A DNA stretch of 6,226 nt, from the NCBI GenBank assembly GCA_947454745.1, contig CANGMV010000073.1, forward strand, positions 1 to 6,226, given 5' to 3'. Below, piece by piece: positions 6,084-6,226 of this stretch. The notes under the pieces were generated by a model. It saw only the letters and a list, made by a program, of their open reading frames with translations, searched no databases and was not told the origin of the DNA. Both the position numbers and the translations under genes were made by a program. The DNA is from Bacteroidota bacterium. Lineage in GTDB: Bacteria; Bacteroidota; Bacteroidia; Chitinophagales; Chitinophagaceae. Position 1 is the first letter of the stretch. Every line of letters begins with the position of its first letter.

Positions 6084-6226
6084 ATGACAGAAGCAGACAT
6101 ACTGAAAGCGCTGAGTAATGTGCAAGAGCCCGATTTAGGAAAGGACTTGGTGACTTTAAATATGATACAGGATTTAAAAGTAGATGGCAACAATGTAGGC
6201 TTTACAATTGTGTTAACTACGCCAGC
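6084..6226 (+). CDS. mrp: Mrp/NBP35-family Fe-S carrier ATPase, N-terminal DUF59 part (3' end missing)
   Basis: An open frame starts at the ATG at 6084 and runs off the right edge; 47 complete codons are visible. The translation begins [20 protein letters not shown], continues [15 protein letters not shown] and reaches FTIVLTTPA. This is the DUF59/MIP18 fold: a conserved EPDLG near the start, then a hydrophobic strand ending at T-TPA, just before where the family's conserved cysteine region would come. In Bacteroidota this N terminus is typical of Mrp/ApbC proteins, where DUF59 precedes a P-loop ATPase that carries and transfers iron-sulfur clusters. The ATPase part is not in the window, so a stand-alone DUF59 protein (SufT- or PaaD-like) remains possible. 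A good candidate promoter lies upstream, and the gene diverges from the exported-protein gene. Confidence 0.8.
   Translation, partial: MTEADILKALSNVQEPDLGKDLVTLNMIQDLKVDGNNVGFTIVLTTP

Noticed and set aside
5978..6193. 71-aa minus-strand open frame across the divergent intergenic region and the DUF59 start
   Set aside because: It would cover the promoter region and run opposite a recognised DUF59 N terminus; its translation shows no family features.
1..6226. Search for CRISPR arrays, tRNA or rRNA genes, insertion sequences, integrases and defence or toxin-antitoxin genes
   Set aside because: I saw no repeat-spacer pattern, tRNA-like cloverleaf, terminal inverted repeats or transposase/integrase motifs. 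Almost all of the window is taken up by housekeeping genes, and the longest gap is 124 bp (402-525).

Overview
The window reads as ordinary chromosomal DNA from a member of the Bacteroidota, probably a Chitinophagaceae-like bacterium. Four things point there: the AT-rich base composition; the lack of Shine-Dalgarno motifs before the starts; several candidate promoters of the Bacteroidota type (-7 box TAnnTTTG); and the protein set, which includes an exported carboxypeptidase-regulatory-like protein, ExbB/ExbD-type proteins of Bacteroidota style, and a DUF59-first Mrp protein. The family-level placement is an inference from protein style, not from a search.

Layout from left to right. The 3' part of a SlyD-type FKBP prolyl isomerase gene ends at 401 and is followed by a clear intrinsic terminator (435-466). 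A plus-strand block follows: pepT (tripeptidase), then an ExbB/TolQ-family gene 23 bp later, then an ExbD/TolR-family gene 9 bp after that. It meets prmC (release-factor glutamine methyltransferase, minus strand) across a 37-bp gap that holds a perfect 11-bp tandem repeat. prmC diverges from a yigZ (IMPACT-family) gene on the plus strand, whose start I place at 3847. yigZ converges with hbd (3-hydroxyacyl-CoA dehydrogenase, minus strand) across 19 bp. Just upstream of hbd, 4 bp away and on the same strand, is a small exported protein with a carboxypeptidase-regulatory-like beta-sandwich. A 102-bp divergent intergenic region then leads to the start of a DUF59/Mrp-type gene, cut off by the right edge.

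The genes are mostly housekeeping: protein folding, peptide breakdown, proton-motive-force-driven envelope energisation, translation termination, acyl-CoA metabolism and iron-sulfur carrier function. There is no mobile element, RNA gene, CRISPR array, defence system or secondary-metabolite locus that I can support. I do not see a previously undescribed system here. The points worth a second look are modest: a start-site correction for yigZ, a possible leaderless transcript for the exported protein, an exbBD pair without tonB beside it, a small tandem repeat at a convergent junction, and an uncharacterised tail on the exported protein.
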